The notes: generated from the sequence alone by a model not told the origin. DNA of 64,000 nt from Marixanthomonas spongiae (GCF_003095375.1 NZ_QEHR01000002.1:310001-374000); one strand, 5' to 3'; numbered from the stretch's first letter, positions 11,119 to 20,525 are shown. Translations and numbers: made by a program.

Positions 11119-12985
11119 CTGTTTTCTCCGACAGCTCAAACCAGCGCATTTCTTTTTCTTCAATGGTGTCGATGAGTTCTTGTAATTTTAAGGATTGTTT
11201 GTCAATTTCTTCTCCGGTCCAATTTTCGGTGGCGAATTTATTTTGTAACGCTTCTTTTTCCTTTTCTAGTTTGGCAATTTCTTTTTCTAGGTTTCTATGT
11301 TCTTTTTGTTCGTGATAACTTAACTTGGCTTTGTTCGTTTCTTTATTTGAATTAGTTTGTGTTGTTTCAGCTGTTTCGGGTTTAGCTTTAGGTTCGTTTT
11401 TGGGTTTGCTGTCTTCATACGTTCTATAATCACTGTAATTTCCAGGAAAATCTTGTATTTCGCCTTTTCCTTTAAAAACAAATAAGTGATCCACAATCTT
11501 GTCCATGAAATACCGGTCGTGCGAGACGACGATCAAACAGCCGGGGAAATCCAATAGAAAACTTTCCAGTACGTTGAGCGTGACGATGTCCAAATCGTTG
11601 GTGGGCTCGTCGAGTATTAGAAAGTTGGGGTTTTTAATGAGCACCGTACACAAATACAACCGTTTGCGCTCGCCACCACTTAGTTTTTCCACATAATCGT
11701 ATTGTTTTTTTCGGTCAAACAGAAAACGTTCCAAGAGTTGTTGTGCCGAAATCTGCCGCCCTTTTTTAAGCGGGATGTAATCCCCAAATTCGCGTACCAC
11801 ATCAATCACTTTTTGTGCGGGTTTAATATGGATCCCTTTTTGGGTGTAGTAGCCAAATTTTACCGTTTCGCCAATCACCACTTTACCCGTATCGGGCGCT
11901 TGTTTGCCGGTGATGACATTTAAAAAGGTAGATTTTCCCGTGCCGTTCTTGCCAATGATGCCCACGCGTTCCCCTCGAAGGAAATTGTACTCAAAGTTAG
12001 TAAACAGCTCCTTGTCGTCATACGCTTTTGAAATGTTGTGCAGCTCCACCACCTTGGTGCCCAGGCGTTCCATGTTGAGTTCCAACTGTATCTCGTGGTC
12101 GTTACGGCGTTTGCTGGCGCGCGCTTTTATTTCGTGGAAATCCTCGATGCGCGATTTGCTTTTGGTGGTGCGGGCTTTGGGCTGGCGGCGCATCCAGTCC
12201 AGTTCTTTTTTGTAGAGCTGTTTGGCTTTTTCGGTTTCGGTGGCCTGATTTTCTATGCGGGCATCGCGCTTCTCCAAATAATAGCTGTAATTGCCTTTGT
12301 AGGTATATAGGTTGCCTTGATCGAGTTCGATGATTTCATTGCACACCCGTTCCAAAAAATAGCGGTCGTGGGTGACCATAAACAAGGTGAAATTCTCTTT
12401 GGCAAAAAGGTCTTCCAGCCATTCGATCATTTCCAGGTCCAAGTGGTTGGTGGGTTCGTCCATCACCAGCAGGTCGGGGTTGGTAAGCAGGGCCATGGCA
12501 AGGGCCAAGCGTTTTTTCTGTCCGCCGCTCAACGAAGCGACTTGCTGGTTGAGGTCGTCCAATTTCAGTTTGGAGAGCGTCTGTTTGTATCGGGTTTCAA
12601 AATCCCAAGCGTTCTGGGCGTCCATAGCATCGAAGGCCGCTTGGTAGGTTTCGGTGTCTTCGGGGTTCTCCAAGGCGCGTTCGTAGGCCGCAATGGTTTT
12701 TAAAATTGGGTTTTCCGATGCCAATATGGCTTCTTCAACAGTGCGTTTTGGGTCCAAGTTGGGTTCTTGCGACAAAAACGATACTTTCAGGTTTTTGCGG
12801 TACACCACTTCGCCTGTATCTGGGGCATCATCTCCAGAAAGGATATTCAACAAGGAGGTTTTTCCGGTCCCGTTTTTAGCGACAAACCCAATTTTTTGCC
12901 CTTGGTTGATTCCGAAGGAAATATCGGTAAAGAGCACCCGCTCTCCATACGATTTTGATATGTTTTCTACTGAAAGGTAATTCAC
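11114..12985 (-). CDS. uup: ABC-F family ATPase, Uup-like
   Basis: A 623-residue soluble protein with two ABC domains and no membrane segments: Walker A at about residues 36-44 (GKTSLL) and again GKNGTGKST, with signatures LSGGQKKRLALAMAL and LSGGERKRLYLCTVL and Walker B motifs LLVMDEPTNHLD and FLILDEPTNDLD. A linker of charged helices sits between the domains (RRQPKARTTKSKSRIEDF). The C-terminus is a coiled coil rich in Lys/Glu, as in Uup. ABC-F proteins act on the ribosome E site or, for Uup, are linked to transposon excision and ribosome assembly. A Uup assignment rather than EttA/YdiF rests on the C-terminal coil. Confidence 0.92.
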   Translation of the reverse strand: MNYLSVENISKSYGERVLFTDISFGINQGQKIGFVAKNGTGKTSLLNILSGDDAPDTGEVVYRKNLKVSFLSQEPNLDPKRTVEEAILASENPILKTIAAYERALENPEDTETYQAAFDAMDAQNAWDFETRYKQTLSKLKLDDLNQQVASLSGGQKKRLALAMALLTNPDLLVMDEPTNHLDLEMIEWLEDLFAKENFTLFMVTHDRYFLERVCNEIIELDQGNLYTYKGNYSYYLEKRDARIENQATETEKAKQLYKKELDWMRRQPKARTTKSKSRIEDFHEIKARASKRRNDHEIQLELNMERLGTKVVELHNISKAYDDKELFTNFEYNFLRGERVGIIGKNGTGKSTFLNVITGKQAPDTGKVVIGETVKFGYYTQKGIHIKPAQKVIDVVREFGDYIPLKKGRQISAQQLLERFLFDRKKQYDYVEKLSGGERKRLYLCTVLIKNPNFLILDEPTNDLDIVTLNVLESFLLDFPGCLIVVSHDRYFMDKIVDHLFVFKGKGEIQDFPGNYSDYRTYEDSKPKNEPKAKPETAETTQTNSNKETNKAKLSYHEQKEHRNLEKEIAKLEKEKEALQNKFATENWTGEEIDKQSLKLQELIDTIEEKEMRWFELSEKTE

Positions 12986-13084
12986 GTGATAGCTTTTTGC
13001 AAAATAAAGGGATTTTAGTAAGATGGTTTACTAATTGAAGGTTTTCTTTTCCTTATGTATGGGATATAATTTTTTTTGTGAAGG

Positions 13085-13871
13085 AACACCCCCCGTAGCC
13101 CCTACTTCGACGAGCTCAGCACAGGCTCTCAAGGGGGGAATCCCGCTGTATTGTCCTACTTCGGTAGGTGGATACACCACCCGTAGCCCCTACTTCCCTT
13201 TGGCTCCGCTCAGGGCAGGCTAAGTTCAGCGCATTGCCTTGAGGGGATTTCCGAGCACAAAAAATTAGCTAAATTGGTTCCTTCCCCTATGAAACATTTT
13301 GATGGATAACCGCAATAGACTTACAGGGGAAGGTGGCCGCCGGCGGGTATTTCTATCTTGGTTATTTCATTTTATTCCGGCGGGCGGAAGGGGTTCGGTC
13401 AATGTCCTTTCGATCTCTGGAAAAATAGTCCCCCTAAATCCCCCAAAGGGGGACTTTGGTTATTGCTTTTAATTGCCGGTTGTTTCGATACAATCCCGAA
13501 TCGCTTCGCTTTCGGGATTACCTGCCCGAAAATTGGCAGGCAGGCTCAACCACCTGGGGTATTGCTTTTTTCTGGCGGCTTTTTTGTTTATTTTGCTGGG
13601 ACACCCCCCGTAGCCCCCCTCAAGGGGGGAATCATGTTGTATTGTCCTACTTCGGCGGGCTCAGCACACCGCCTTGAGGGGACCTTAGGGGTGTTCTTAT
13701 CTTTGCTTTTAACAGGCGGTTGTTTCGATACAAATTTGTAATCCCTCTCGTGCTTACAAATTCACCTACCTTAAAACGGCAGGCAGGCTCAACCACCTTA
13801 AATGTGTAATGTGTTTTTCTACTTCGGTAAGTTGATAACACCCCCCCGTAGCCCCCCTCAAGGGGGGAATC
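13085..13871 (+). repeat. Second gene-free composite of C-type and S-type repeats
   Basis: The gap from 12986 to 14036 holds no credible gene. C-type elements lie at 13085-13250, 13600-13695 and 13838-13871 (truncated), with a short form at 13428-13458. S-type elements lie at 13476-13555 and 13715-13798. A different long hairpin (CCTTCCCCT at 13280-13288 pairing with AGGGGAAGG at 13325-13333) is inserted between them. Order and linkers match the array at 8365-9170, so the two regions are related duplicates. Confidence 0.88.
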
Positions 13872-14006
13872 TTTTATTCTAATTTTGTCGAAGGATTTTT
13901 TAGACGCGCAAAAAAGAATAGGATATTAGGGCGTTATTTTATATAATTTAGAATACCATTTCTCCCAGATACAGTGAAATATATTTTATTATTACAATCG
14001 TTGCGT

Positions 14007-14014
14007 TATATTTG
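14007..14014 (+). promoter_or_regulatory. -7 box of the polysaccharide operon (wza)
   Basis: TATATTTG is a perfect TAnnTTTG element 22 nt before the ATG at 14037, with TTT at the -33 position. It supports the internal start chosen for wza and would be the head promoter of the wza-wzc unit. Confidence 0.6.
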
Positions 14015-14036
14015 TCGAGCAACAAGCCAACAATTT

Positions 14037-14831
14037 ATGAAAGCTACGTACCCGATCCTGTTATTGATCCTTGCCGTATGTATATCATCTTGTGTTTCTA
14101 CCAAACAATTGACCTACCTGCAAGAGGATGGGGTGGTGGAGGACAGTTTAATCCCCATTAAGAAAGAACAAGAACCTTACCGTTTGCACGTGAACGACCT
14201 GTTGAGCATCCGCGTAAAGGCCATTGACCAAGAGACCGTGGGCATCTTTAACCCTATAAGCGATGCCAATCCCAATGCCACGGGCGAAGAGCGGTTGTAT
14301 TACGATGGGTTTGTGGTGGACCGGCACGGCAATATACGGGTTCCCAATTTGGGCGAAGTACAGGTATTGGGCCTTACGGTAGAGGAAGTGCGGGAAAGAA
14401 TAGAAAAACGCCTGTTGGAAGAATTTTTTAAAGCCGAGGCCAATATCTTTGTCACCGTAAAACTGGCAGGGATCCGTTATACCATCAATGGCGAAATTGG
14501 TAGCCCGGGGTCGAACATCATTTACCGGGACGAGGTGAGCATTATGGAAGCCATTGCCAACAGCGGCGACATTACCGTTACGGGCGATAGGGAGAATGTG
14601 GTAATTATAAGGCAATATCCCTTAGGGCAGAAAGTACACCACATAGACCTTACCAGCATCGACGCCATGAACTCGCCGTATTATTATGTGCAGCCCAACG
14701 ACCTTATTTTAATCAATCCTTTGCCGCAAAAATCACTGGGTACCGGGACCACTGGCTTAGAGACCTTTACCACTGTTTTGTCGGTGATCACGGCATTTTC
14801 AACCATCCTATTATTAGCAACCCGTCTCTAA
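14037..14831 (+). CDS. wza: Polysaccharide export lipoprotein Wza
   Basis: Wza forms the outer-membrane channel for capsule or exopolysaccharide. From the ATG at 14037 the 264-residue product begins with a lipoprotein signal, MKATYPILLLILAVCISSC, with Cys19 as the lipid attachment site. An upstream in-frame ATG (13974) would bury this signal and overlap the -7 box. The Poly_export domain follows (YRLHVNDLLSIRVKAIDQ...DRHGNIRVPNLGEVQVLGLTVEE), then an SLBB domain (YTINGEIGSPG...ISGDITVTG-like region), and finally a C-terminal hydrophobic helix. The stop overlaps the wzc start (TAATG), so the two are translationally coupled. Confidence 0.95.
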   Translation: MKATYPILLLILAVCISSCVSTKQLTYLQEDGVVEDSLIPIKKEQEPYRLHVNDLLSIRVKAIDQETVGIFNPISDANPNATGEERLYYDGFVVDRHGNIRVPNLGEVQVLGLTVEEVRERIEKRLLEEFFKAEANIFVTVKLAGIRYTINGEIGSPGSNIIYRDEVSIMEAIANSGDITVTGDRENVVIIRQYPLGQKVHHIDLTSIDAMNSPYYYVQPNDLILINPLPQKSLGTGTTGLETFTTVLSVITAFSTILLLATRL

Positions 14832-17284
14832 TGGCTGAAGAATTTGACATAAAAGAAATCACCGCTACGTTTGATATCAAAAGCCTTTTGATAAAGATCG
14901 TGGCCTATTGGCCGTTGTTTTTAATCTCGTTGGCCATTGCCTTTGGGGTGGCGTATTACATTAACGTAAGGAAACTGCCCGTTTATAAAATGGACACCTT
15001 GGTTTCCATCAAGGACGACCAAAACCCTTTCTTTACCAGCAACACCAGCCTTACCTTTAACTGGGGTGGTACCACCGATAAGGTAAACACCGCCATTATC
15101 AACCTGCGGTCGCGGTCGCACAACGAGAAAGTGGTGGAGCGGCTTCAGTATTACGTTACCTATTTAAAAGACGGGGAGTACCAACAGGTAAACGCTTATA
15201 AAAAGACCCCTTTTTTAGTGGATGTCGATACCAGCGCGGCACAACTGCTGGGCAAGCAATTCACCATTACCTTTAAAGATTCGGTTACCTTTAGCTTAAG
15301 CGCTTCGTTTCAGGCTAAAAACCATACCCTTCAGCATTACCATACCAAAGAAAAGGAAAGCCGCTATATCGAGGCGCAAGAGTTGAACAAGGAATACCGA
15401 TTGGGCGAAAAGATATCCCTACCGTTTCTTAAGGTCACCTTATTGCCCTACGAAAAAGTGGACGTGGTCCCCGGGGTGCCCTATTATATCAGCTTTTCAA
15501 ATTTTGACGGGGTGGTGAACCGGTTTTCTAGAATAAACGTCAATGCCCAAACGCGGGGTTCTTCGGTATTGAACCTCTCGCTCACTGGCGGCAATAAAGC
15601 CGAATTGGTGGATTACCTAAATGCTTCGGTGGAAGTGTTGAGCGAAGATATGCTGGAGCGTAAAAACCTTTTTGCCACCAAGACCATTCGGTTCATCGAT
15701 AGCAGTTTGGCACAAAAATCACAGGAACTGGGCGATGTGGAAGACGAGCTCAATGCCTTCCGAAGTAAAAATGAAATCTTCAACTTGGAGTCTGAAGGGC
15801 AGGAGATCAATACCAAATTAAATTCCCTGGACCTTCGGAAAGAAGAAGTGGAACGAAAGATAAGCTATTACAACACCTTAGAAGACTACTTGGAAAACCG
15901 TACCGATTACCGAAACGTGCCGGCCCCTTCGGTAGCGGGCATTCAGGAAGGGAGCATCGTGAGTGGGGTAGGGCGCATCGTTAGCCTGGCCGAAGAGCGC
16001 AACAGGCTGCAATATTCGTATAAGGAAGGGGCGCCGGTTTTTGCCGACATAGACCGCCGGATCGATGCCGTAAAACGGGTGTTGCTGGAGAACATCCGCT
16101 CTTCCAAAGAACTGATTACCGAAGAGCTCAGCTCCATCAACAGGAACATTGCACGATACGAATCCGAAATACGGGGCTTGCCCAAGGAGCAGCAGGAACT
16201 GTTGAAAATTGAACGCCGCTACAGTTTGAGCCAAGGGTCGTACAATTTGTTTTTGTCCAAGCGCAGCGAAGCCGGATTGGTAAAGGCGGCCAATGTGAGC
16301 GACGTGCTGGTCATCGACAAGGCCAAAGACACGGGCGGTGGGCAAATAGGCCCCAATACGCAAATGAACTATGTGATGGCGCTGTTGCTGGGGCTGTTGG
16401 TGCCTTTGGCGTTTATTTTCATTCGTATGTTTTTCAGCACCAAGGTGACCACCATAAAAGATGTGGAGCAAAACACCAACATCCCTGTTTTGGGGGTTAT
16501 TGGCAAAAGCCGGTTGGAGGGCAACTTAGCAGTGCTTTCCACGCCCAAGTCGGCCGTGGCGGAAAGCTTTAGGGCGTTGCGTTCCAGTTTGCAGTTTATG
16601 TACAAAAAGCAGGGGGTGACCGGCGCCAAGACGGTACTGATAACCTCTTCGGTAAGCGGGGAGGGGAAGACCTTTACCTCCATCAACATCGCCTCGGTAT
16701 TTGCCCTGAGCGAAAAGAAGACCGTGCTACTGGGCTTGGATTTACGGCGGCCCAAGATATTCGACGATTTTGAGATCAACAACAAGGTAGGGGTGGTGAA
16801 TTACCTGATTGAGGATGCTTCTTTGGAAGAGGTCATCCAAAGAACCAAGGTCGCGCACTTAGACGTGATCACTTCGGGCCCCATTCCGCCAAACCCATCG
16901 GAGTTGCTGTTGGGCGAAAACATGGAACGCCTTATAGCCGAGCTGAAAGAAACCTACGATTACATTATTTTGGACACCCCGCCATTGGGCTTGGTGGCCG
17001 ATGCGCTGGAACTGGTGAAATACGCCGATGCCACCATCTATATGGCGCGCCAAAACTACACCAAAAAAGGGATGTTCGATATGGTAAACGAGAAATACCG
17101 CACTGGCGAGATCAGCAACATTAGCATCGTACTGAACTTTTTTCAGCAAAAGGCAAAATACGGCTACGGTTATGGCTACGGCTATGGCGGCTATGGCTAC
17201 GGCAAATACGGAAATGGCTACCACGTAAACGCCCAAAAACCATCGCTTTGGAAACGGGTATTGGGGGTTTTTGGACGGAAATGA
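14831..17284 (+). CDS. wzc: Wzc-type polysaccharide co-polymerase and tyrosine kinase
   Basis: An 817-residue inner-membrane protein. An N-terminal Wzz domain has TM1 at about residues 33-50. It is followed by a large periplasmic helical region with a GNVR motif (GLPKEQQELLKIERRYSLSQ), then TM2 (MALLLGLLVPLAFIF), then a cytoplasmic BY-kinase domain. The kinase shows Walker A (SSVSGEGKTF), Walker A' (LLGLDLRRPK) and Walker B (YIILDTPP). A Tyr/Gly cluster near residues 776-797, before a basic tail, is the autophosphorylation site. Wzc controls chain length and export together with Wza. Adjacency and overlap with wza confirm the pair. Confidence 0.96.
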   Translation: MAEEFDIKEITATFDIKSLLIKIVAYWPLFLISLAIAFGVAYYINVRKLPVYKMDTLVSIKDDQNPFFTSNTSLTFNWGGTTDKVNTAIINLRSRSHNEKVVERLQYYVTYLKDGEYQQVNAYKKTPFLVDVDTSAAQLLGKQFTITFKDSVTFSLSASFQAKNHTLQHYHTKEKESRYIEAQELNKEYRLGEKISLPFLKVTLLPYEKVDVVPGVPYYISFSNFDGVVNRFSRINVNAQTRGSSVLNLSLTGGNKAELVDYLNASVEVLSEDMLERKNLFATKTIRFIDSSLAQKSQELGDVEDELNAFRSKNEIFNLESEGQEINTKLNSLDLRKEEVERKISYYNTLEDYLENRTDYRNVPAPSVAGIQEGSIVSGVGRIVSLAEERNRLQYSYKEGAPVFADIDRRIDAVKRVLLENIRSSKELITEELSSINRNIARYESEIRGLPKEQQELLKIERRYSLSQGSYNLFLSKRSEAGLVKAANVSDVLVIDKAKDTGGGQIGPNTQMNYVMALLLGLLVPLAFIFIRMFFSTKVTTIKDVEQNTNIPVLGVIGKSRLEGNLAVLSTPKSAVAESFRALRSSLQFMYKKQGVTGAKTVLITSSVSGEGKTFTSINIASVFALSEKKTVLLGLDLRRPKIFDDFEINNKVGVVNYLIEDASLEEVIQRTKVAHLDVITSGPIPPNPSELLLGENMERLIAELKETYDYIILDTPPLGLVADALELVKYADATIYMARQNYTKKGMFDMVNEKYRTGEISNISIVLNFFQQKAKYGYGYGYGYGGYGYGKYGNGYHVNAQKPSLWKRVLGVFGRK

Positions 17285-17786
17285 TTTTTTGAATGACGAA
17301 TGACGAATGACGAATGACGAATGACGAATGACGAAGGACGAGGTGCGAGGTGCGAACGTCGAATAGTGTTCTGTATTGTTTTACTTTGGCATGCCTGCTT
17401 ACATCATGTCAGGTCGAGTGGCCGTGAGGGACGAACGGGTGTATCGAGACCTTGATTAAGTGGATCTTAGGGTATTTATATCATCGCTTTTAATTGCCGG
17501 TTGTTTCGATACGATCCCGAATCGCTTCGCTTTCGGGATCACCTGCCCGAAAATTGGCAGGCGGGCTCAACCACCTGAGGTATTGCTTTTTTTTTGAAAT
17601 TGTGCTTTTGCTGATGTTGTATCTTAGAGAGTGTAAGGCAAAATGTTTATTATCATGGTCATAGGACACCCCCCCCGTAGCCCCTACTTCGGCTACGCTC
17701 AGCACAGGCTCTCAAGGGGGGAATCCCGTTGTATTGTCCTACTTCGGCGGGCTCAGCACACCGCCTTGAGGGGACTTTAGGGGTGT
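17285..17786. repeat. Repeat block 5' of the DUF559 cassette
   Basis: Right after wzc is a short tandem of GAATGAC (about 17291-17333). Then come a minus-strand S-type element with GGTC/GACC arms (17411-17453), a plus-strand S-type element with an extra inserted hairpin (17497-17576), and a C-type element (17664-17786) ending AGGGGTGT. A conserved linker, GGCAAAATGTTTATTATCAT, precedes the C element. This is the left flank of the DUF559 gene. Confidence 0.88.
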
Positions 17787-17826
17787 AGGGCAAAATGTTT
17801 ATTGAAAAGAACATTTTATATGTTTG

Positions 17827-18198
17827 TCACAATGTTTTGTTTAGCTCCATTACTTTCTCCCTTATGGCCAACTCCACTGAAAACATATCTTTTTTTACCG
17901 CTAAGTCAGTAAACCGTAGAAAGGTAATTTTGTAGGATTCCAATAGTCCTTGACGGGAAGCGTCGTAGGTGTATTTATAATCGTGGCTATCGCCGTCAAC
18001 TTCAATGGCCAATTTCAATTCGTGGCAATAAAAGTCAACAATGAACTCCAGTAAAGGCACTTGCCTGTGAAATTGTACGCCAAAAGAGCGGTTTTTAATC
18101 AGTTTCCACAGGATGACTTCAGAAAGGGTGCTGTTCTTTCTCAGGTACCGGGCGTATTCTTTTAACTTGGGGTTATATGGTATTATTTTGTTTTTCAC
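17827..18198 (-). CDS. DUF559 endonuclease-like protein (PD-(D/E)xK fold)
   Basis: The 123-residue product starts at GTG 18198 (VKNKIIPYNPKLKEYARYLR), the standard start of this family. The open frame runs further up to 18240, but that part is repeat. The conserved core NSTLSEVILW...FHRQVPLLEFIVDFYC...LAIEVDGDSH contains the Asp and the E-x-D pair expected of the Vsr-like PD-(D/E)xK nuclease fold. The family is called DUF559; no reaction is proven. It is on the minus strand against the whole polysaccharide operon and sits exactly between two C-type repeats (17664-17786 and 18235-18330), separating wzc from wzm. I read it as an inserted cassette, not a glycan gene. Confidence 0.85.
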   Translation of the reverse strand: MKNKIIPYNPKLKEYARYLRKNSTLSEVILWKLIKNRSFGVQFHRQVPLLEFIVDFYCHELKLAIEVDGDSHDYKYTYDASRQGLLESYKITFLRFTDLAVKKDMFSVELAIREKVMELNKTL

Positions 18199-18234
18199 AA
18201 TTGGTAATATAGTGAAAATTTTGCTGGTGTATAA

Positions 18235-19040
18235 GGACACCCCCCGTAGCCCCTACTTCGACGAGCTCAGCACACCGCCTCAAGGGGGGAATTCTACTGT
18301 ATTGTCCCCTCGAGGGGACTTTAGGGGTGTTCGGCAATTTGTTTATTTATTTTGCCTTGACACCCCCCGTAGCTCCCCTCAAGGGGGGAATCCCGTTGTA
18401 TTGTCCTACTTCCCTTCGGCTCCGCTCAGGGCAGGCTAGGCTCAGCACACCGCCTTGAGGGGACTTTAGGGATGTAGGGCAACAGGTTTATTATCATGGT
18501 CATGGGACACCTCTCTTAACCCCCCTCGAGGGGGGAATGCCACTATATTGTCCCCTTGAGGGGACTTTAGGGGTGTTCTTGCTTTTAATTGCCAGTTGTT
18601 TCGATACAATCCCGAATCGCTTCGCTTTCGGAATCACTCAACCACCTGGGGTATTGCTTTTTTTTTAAAATTTGTGTTTTTGCTGATGTTGGATATTAGA
18701 GGGTGTAAGGCAAAATGTTTATTATCATGGTCATAGGACACCCCCGTAACCCCTACTTCGGCTACGCTCAGCACAGGCTCTCAAGGGGGGAATCCCGATG
18801 TATTGTCCTACTTCGGCAGGCTCAGCACACCGCCTTGAGGGGACTTTAGGGGTGTTCGGCAATTTGTTTATTTATTTTGCCTTGACACCCCCCGTAGCCC
18901 CCCTCAAGGGGGGAATCCCGTGGTATTGTCCTACTTCGGCGGGCTCAGCACACCGCCTTGAGGGGACTTTAGGGGTGTAAGGCAATTTGTTTGTTGCTTT
19001 GGCTTCGCTCAGCACAGTATCTCAAGGGAGGATTCACCTA
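18235..19040 (+). repeat. Repeat block 3' of the DUF559 cassette
   Basis: C-type elements lie at 18235-18330, 18359-18476, 18505-18576, 18744-18855 and 18885-18978, with an S-type element at 18592-18647. A decayed fragment (GGCTTCGCTCAGCACAG...TCAAGGGAGG) lies at 19001-19040. The elements share outer arms ACACCCC/GGGGTGT but differ by short palindromic inserts at the tips of their inner stems. No gene is present before wzm at 19115. Confidence 0.9.
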
Positions 19041-19114
19041 AAAACACAATAACCTACCCATCTAAAAAACAGAATTAGTATATTAGCCGCCTGAAATTAA
19101 AACACCATTCCCCA

Positions 19115-19978
19115 TTGAGCGCAAAAACCAACAACGACTGGTTATACGAAATCACGCCGCATAAGAAGCTTATTTCGCTGAACCTAAAGGAAATATGGCG
19201 GTACCGTGATCTGTTGATTCTTTTTGTGAAGCGCGATATTGTTACCGTTTACAAGCAGACGGTTTTAGGGCCGTTGTGGTATTTTATCCAGCCGTTGTTC
19301 ACTTCGGTTATTTTTACCTTGGTGTTCAACAATGTGGCAGGGGTGAGCACGGGGGGCGTGCCTTCGTTTTTGTTCAACTTGGCGGGGATTACGGCTTGGA
19401 ATTATTTTAAAGCCTGTTTTACGGGCACCTCCAATATTTTTAGGGGCAATGCCGGTATTTTTGGCAAAGTGTATTTCCCCAGGGCCATTATGCCGCTGTC
19501 CATTACCATTTCCAATTTATTGAAATTTGGCATTCAATTGCTGATCTTTATTGGGTTTTACCTGTATTTTGTTTTTTTGGGTCATGACGTAAGCCCCAAC
19601 GCTTATTTAATGTTGATGCCCGTGTATGTGGTAATGATGGCATTGATGGGGCTCGGGATGGGGATGACCATTTCGGCCGTGACTACCAAATACCGCGATT
19701 TAACCGTCTTGGTAGGCTTTGCCACTTCGTTGTTGATGTACATTTCGGCCGTGCCTTTTCCATTGAGCAAGGCCGTGGAACAACTGCCCAAATATGCTTG
19801 GGCATTTGAGTATAACCCCATTACCCAAATTATTGAAGGGTTCCGGTTTATGACCTTGGATTACGGTACGTTTACCTGGGGCGGATTTATATATGCGCTG
19901 GTGTTTTCGGTGAGCATTTTTTTAATAGGACTGGTGATTTTCAACCGCACGGAAAAGAATTTTATCGATACCGTTTAG
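19115..19978 (+). CDS. wzm: ABC-2 polysaccharide exporter permease Wzm
   Basis: A 287-residue integral membrane protein with six predicted helices and the ABC-2 membrane-domain motifs RYRDLLILFVKRDIVTVYKQT and LGPLWYFIQPL. With Wzt it moves undecaprenyl-linked O-antigen or capsule glycan across the inner membrane. The start is TTG at 19115 (MSAKTNNDWLYEI); no ATG is available before the first helix. A TATATTAG near-consensus -7 box is at 19079-19086. Unusually, its partner wzt is 788 bp away because a four-helix-bundle cassette lies between them. Confidence 0.95.
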   Translation: MSAKTNNDWLYEITPHKKLISLNLKEIWRYRDLLILFVKRDIVTVYKQTVLGPLWYFIQPLFTSVIFTLVFNNVAGVSTGGVPSFLFNLAGITAWNYFKACFTGTSNIFRGNAGIFGKVYFPRAIMPLSITISNLLKFGIQLLIFIGFYLYFVFLGHDVSPNAYLMLMPVYVVMMALMGLGMGMTISAVTTKYRDLTVLVGFATSLLMYISAVPFPLSKAVEQLPKYAWAFEYNPITQIIEGFRFMTLDYGTFTWGGFIYALVFSVSIFLIGLVIFNRTEKNFIDTV

Positions 19979-19983
19979 TTAAG

Positions 19984-20145
19984 TAGTCAGTAGCCGATAG
20001 TTGGTAGTCGGGAGTTTGGAAGCCAGAAGTGTTGGTGTCTGGGTTTTTAAATGGTTTAAAAAACAAGATGCCGTAAAAGAAAACGTTGTTTCCCGTATGT
20101 TTGATGTTGAATAGCTCCATCTAACGACTAATGACTAAAAAAATA
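19984..20145. repeat. Left copy of GTCAGTAGT-type repeat element
   Basis: It begins with a block of GTAGTCAGTAGCCGATAG-like units (19984-20012) and passes a T-rich segment (GTTTTTAAATGGTTTAAA) and a -7-like TATGTTTG (20096-20103). It ends in the complementary block AACGACTAATGACTAAA (20124-20140), just before the start codon of the four-helix-bundle gene. The two end blocks can pair, so the element is a large hairpin. A second copy follows the gene. Confidence 0.75.
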
Positions 20146-20159
20146 CAAAATATCAAATT

Positions 20160-20519
20160 ATGGCCTTCCACTTTAAATTCGAAGACTTACAGGTATATCA
20201 AAAAGCGTTGGATTTTGTTGATCTCGCTTACGAAACTGCCCAGCTTTTTCCTAAAAGTGAATTGTATATTTTAACGTCCCAATATAAAAGAGCCGCTTTG
20301 TCCATTGCTTTAAATACCGCAGAAGGCCATGGGGATAGCAATGCTCAATTCAACAGATTTCTGCAAATTGCAAAGAACTCTGTAAAAGAATGTGTGGTGT
20401 GTTCCACCATTGCCAGAAGGCAAAATTATATCACACAAGAACAAGATAAATTCAATAGGGCAAAACTGGCTGAACTGTCAAAAATGATTGGAAGCCTCCA
20501 GAAATACTTGAAGAAATAG
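20160..20519 (+). CDS. Four-helix-bundle protein (S23/IVS family)
   Basis: A 119-residue all-helical protein with the family signature FEDLQVYQKALDFV...SQYKRAALSIALNTAEGHG...RFLQIAKNSVKECV. Databases often call it 'ribosomal protein S23', but the family was first seen as ORFs inside intervening sequences of 23S rRNA genes. It is not a ribosomal protein, and no catalytic residues are evident. It sits between wzm and wzt, which are normally adjacent, with copies of a GTCAGTAGT repeat element on both sides; the right copy begins within 6 bp of the stop. This context marks an inserted cassette. Confidence 0.9.
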   Translation: MAFHFKFEDLQVYQKALDFVDLAYETAQLFPKSELYILTSQYKRAALSIALNTAEGHGDSNAQFNRFLQIAKNSVKECVVCSTIARRQNYITQEQDKFNRAKLAELSKMIGSLQKYLKK

Positions 20520-20525
20520 CTCGCA

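Noticed and set aside
13358-13841. Possible small genes between the ABC-F gene and wza
   Set aside because: The frames consist of repeat DNA and show no protein-like features; equal frames appear in the 8-9 and 18-19 kb arrays.
17155-17222. Tandem nucleotide repeat at the end of wzc as a mobile repeat
   Set aside because: It encodes the Tyr/Gly-rich phosphorylation tail expected of Wzc, so coding function explains it.
8123-19114. Insertion sequence or RAYT-type transposase responsible for the hairpin repeats
   Set aside because: No transposase ORF, Y1/HuH motif or IS-like terminal inverted repeats with target duplication could be found in the window; if a RAYT exists it is elsewhere.
20160-20519. 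Annotation as ribosomal protein S23
   Set aside because: The family name is historical, from ORFs in 23S rRNA intervening sequences; no rRNA gene is present here and the protein is not a ribosomal component.
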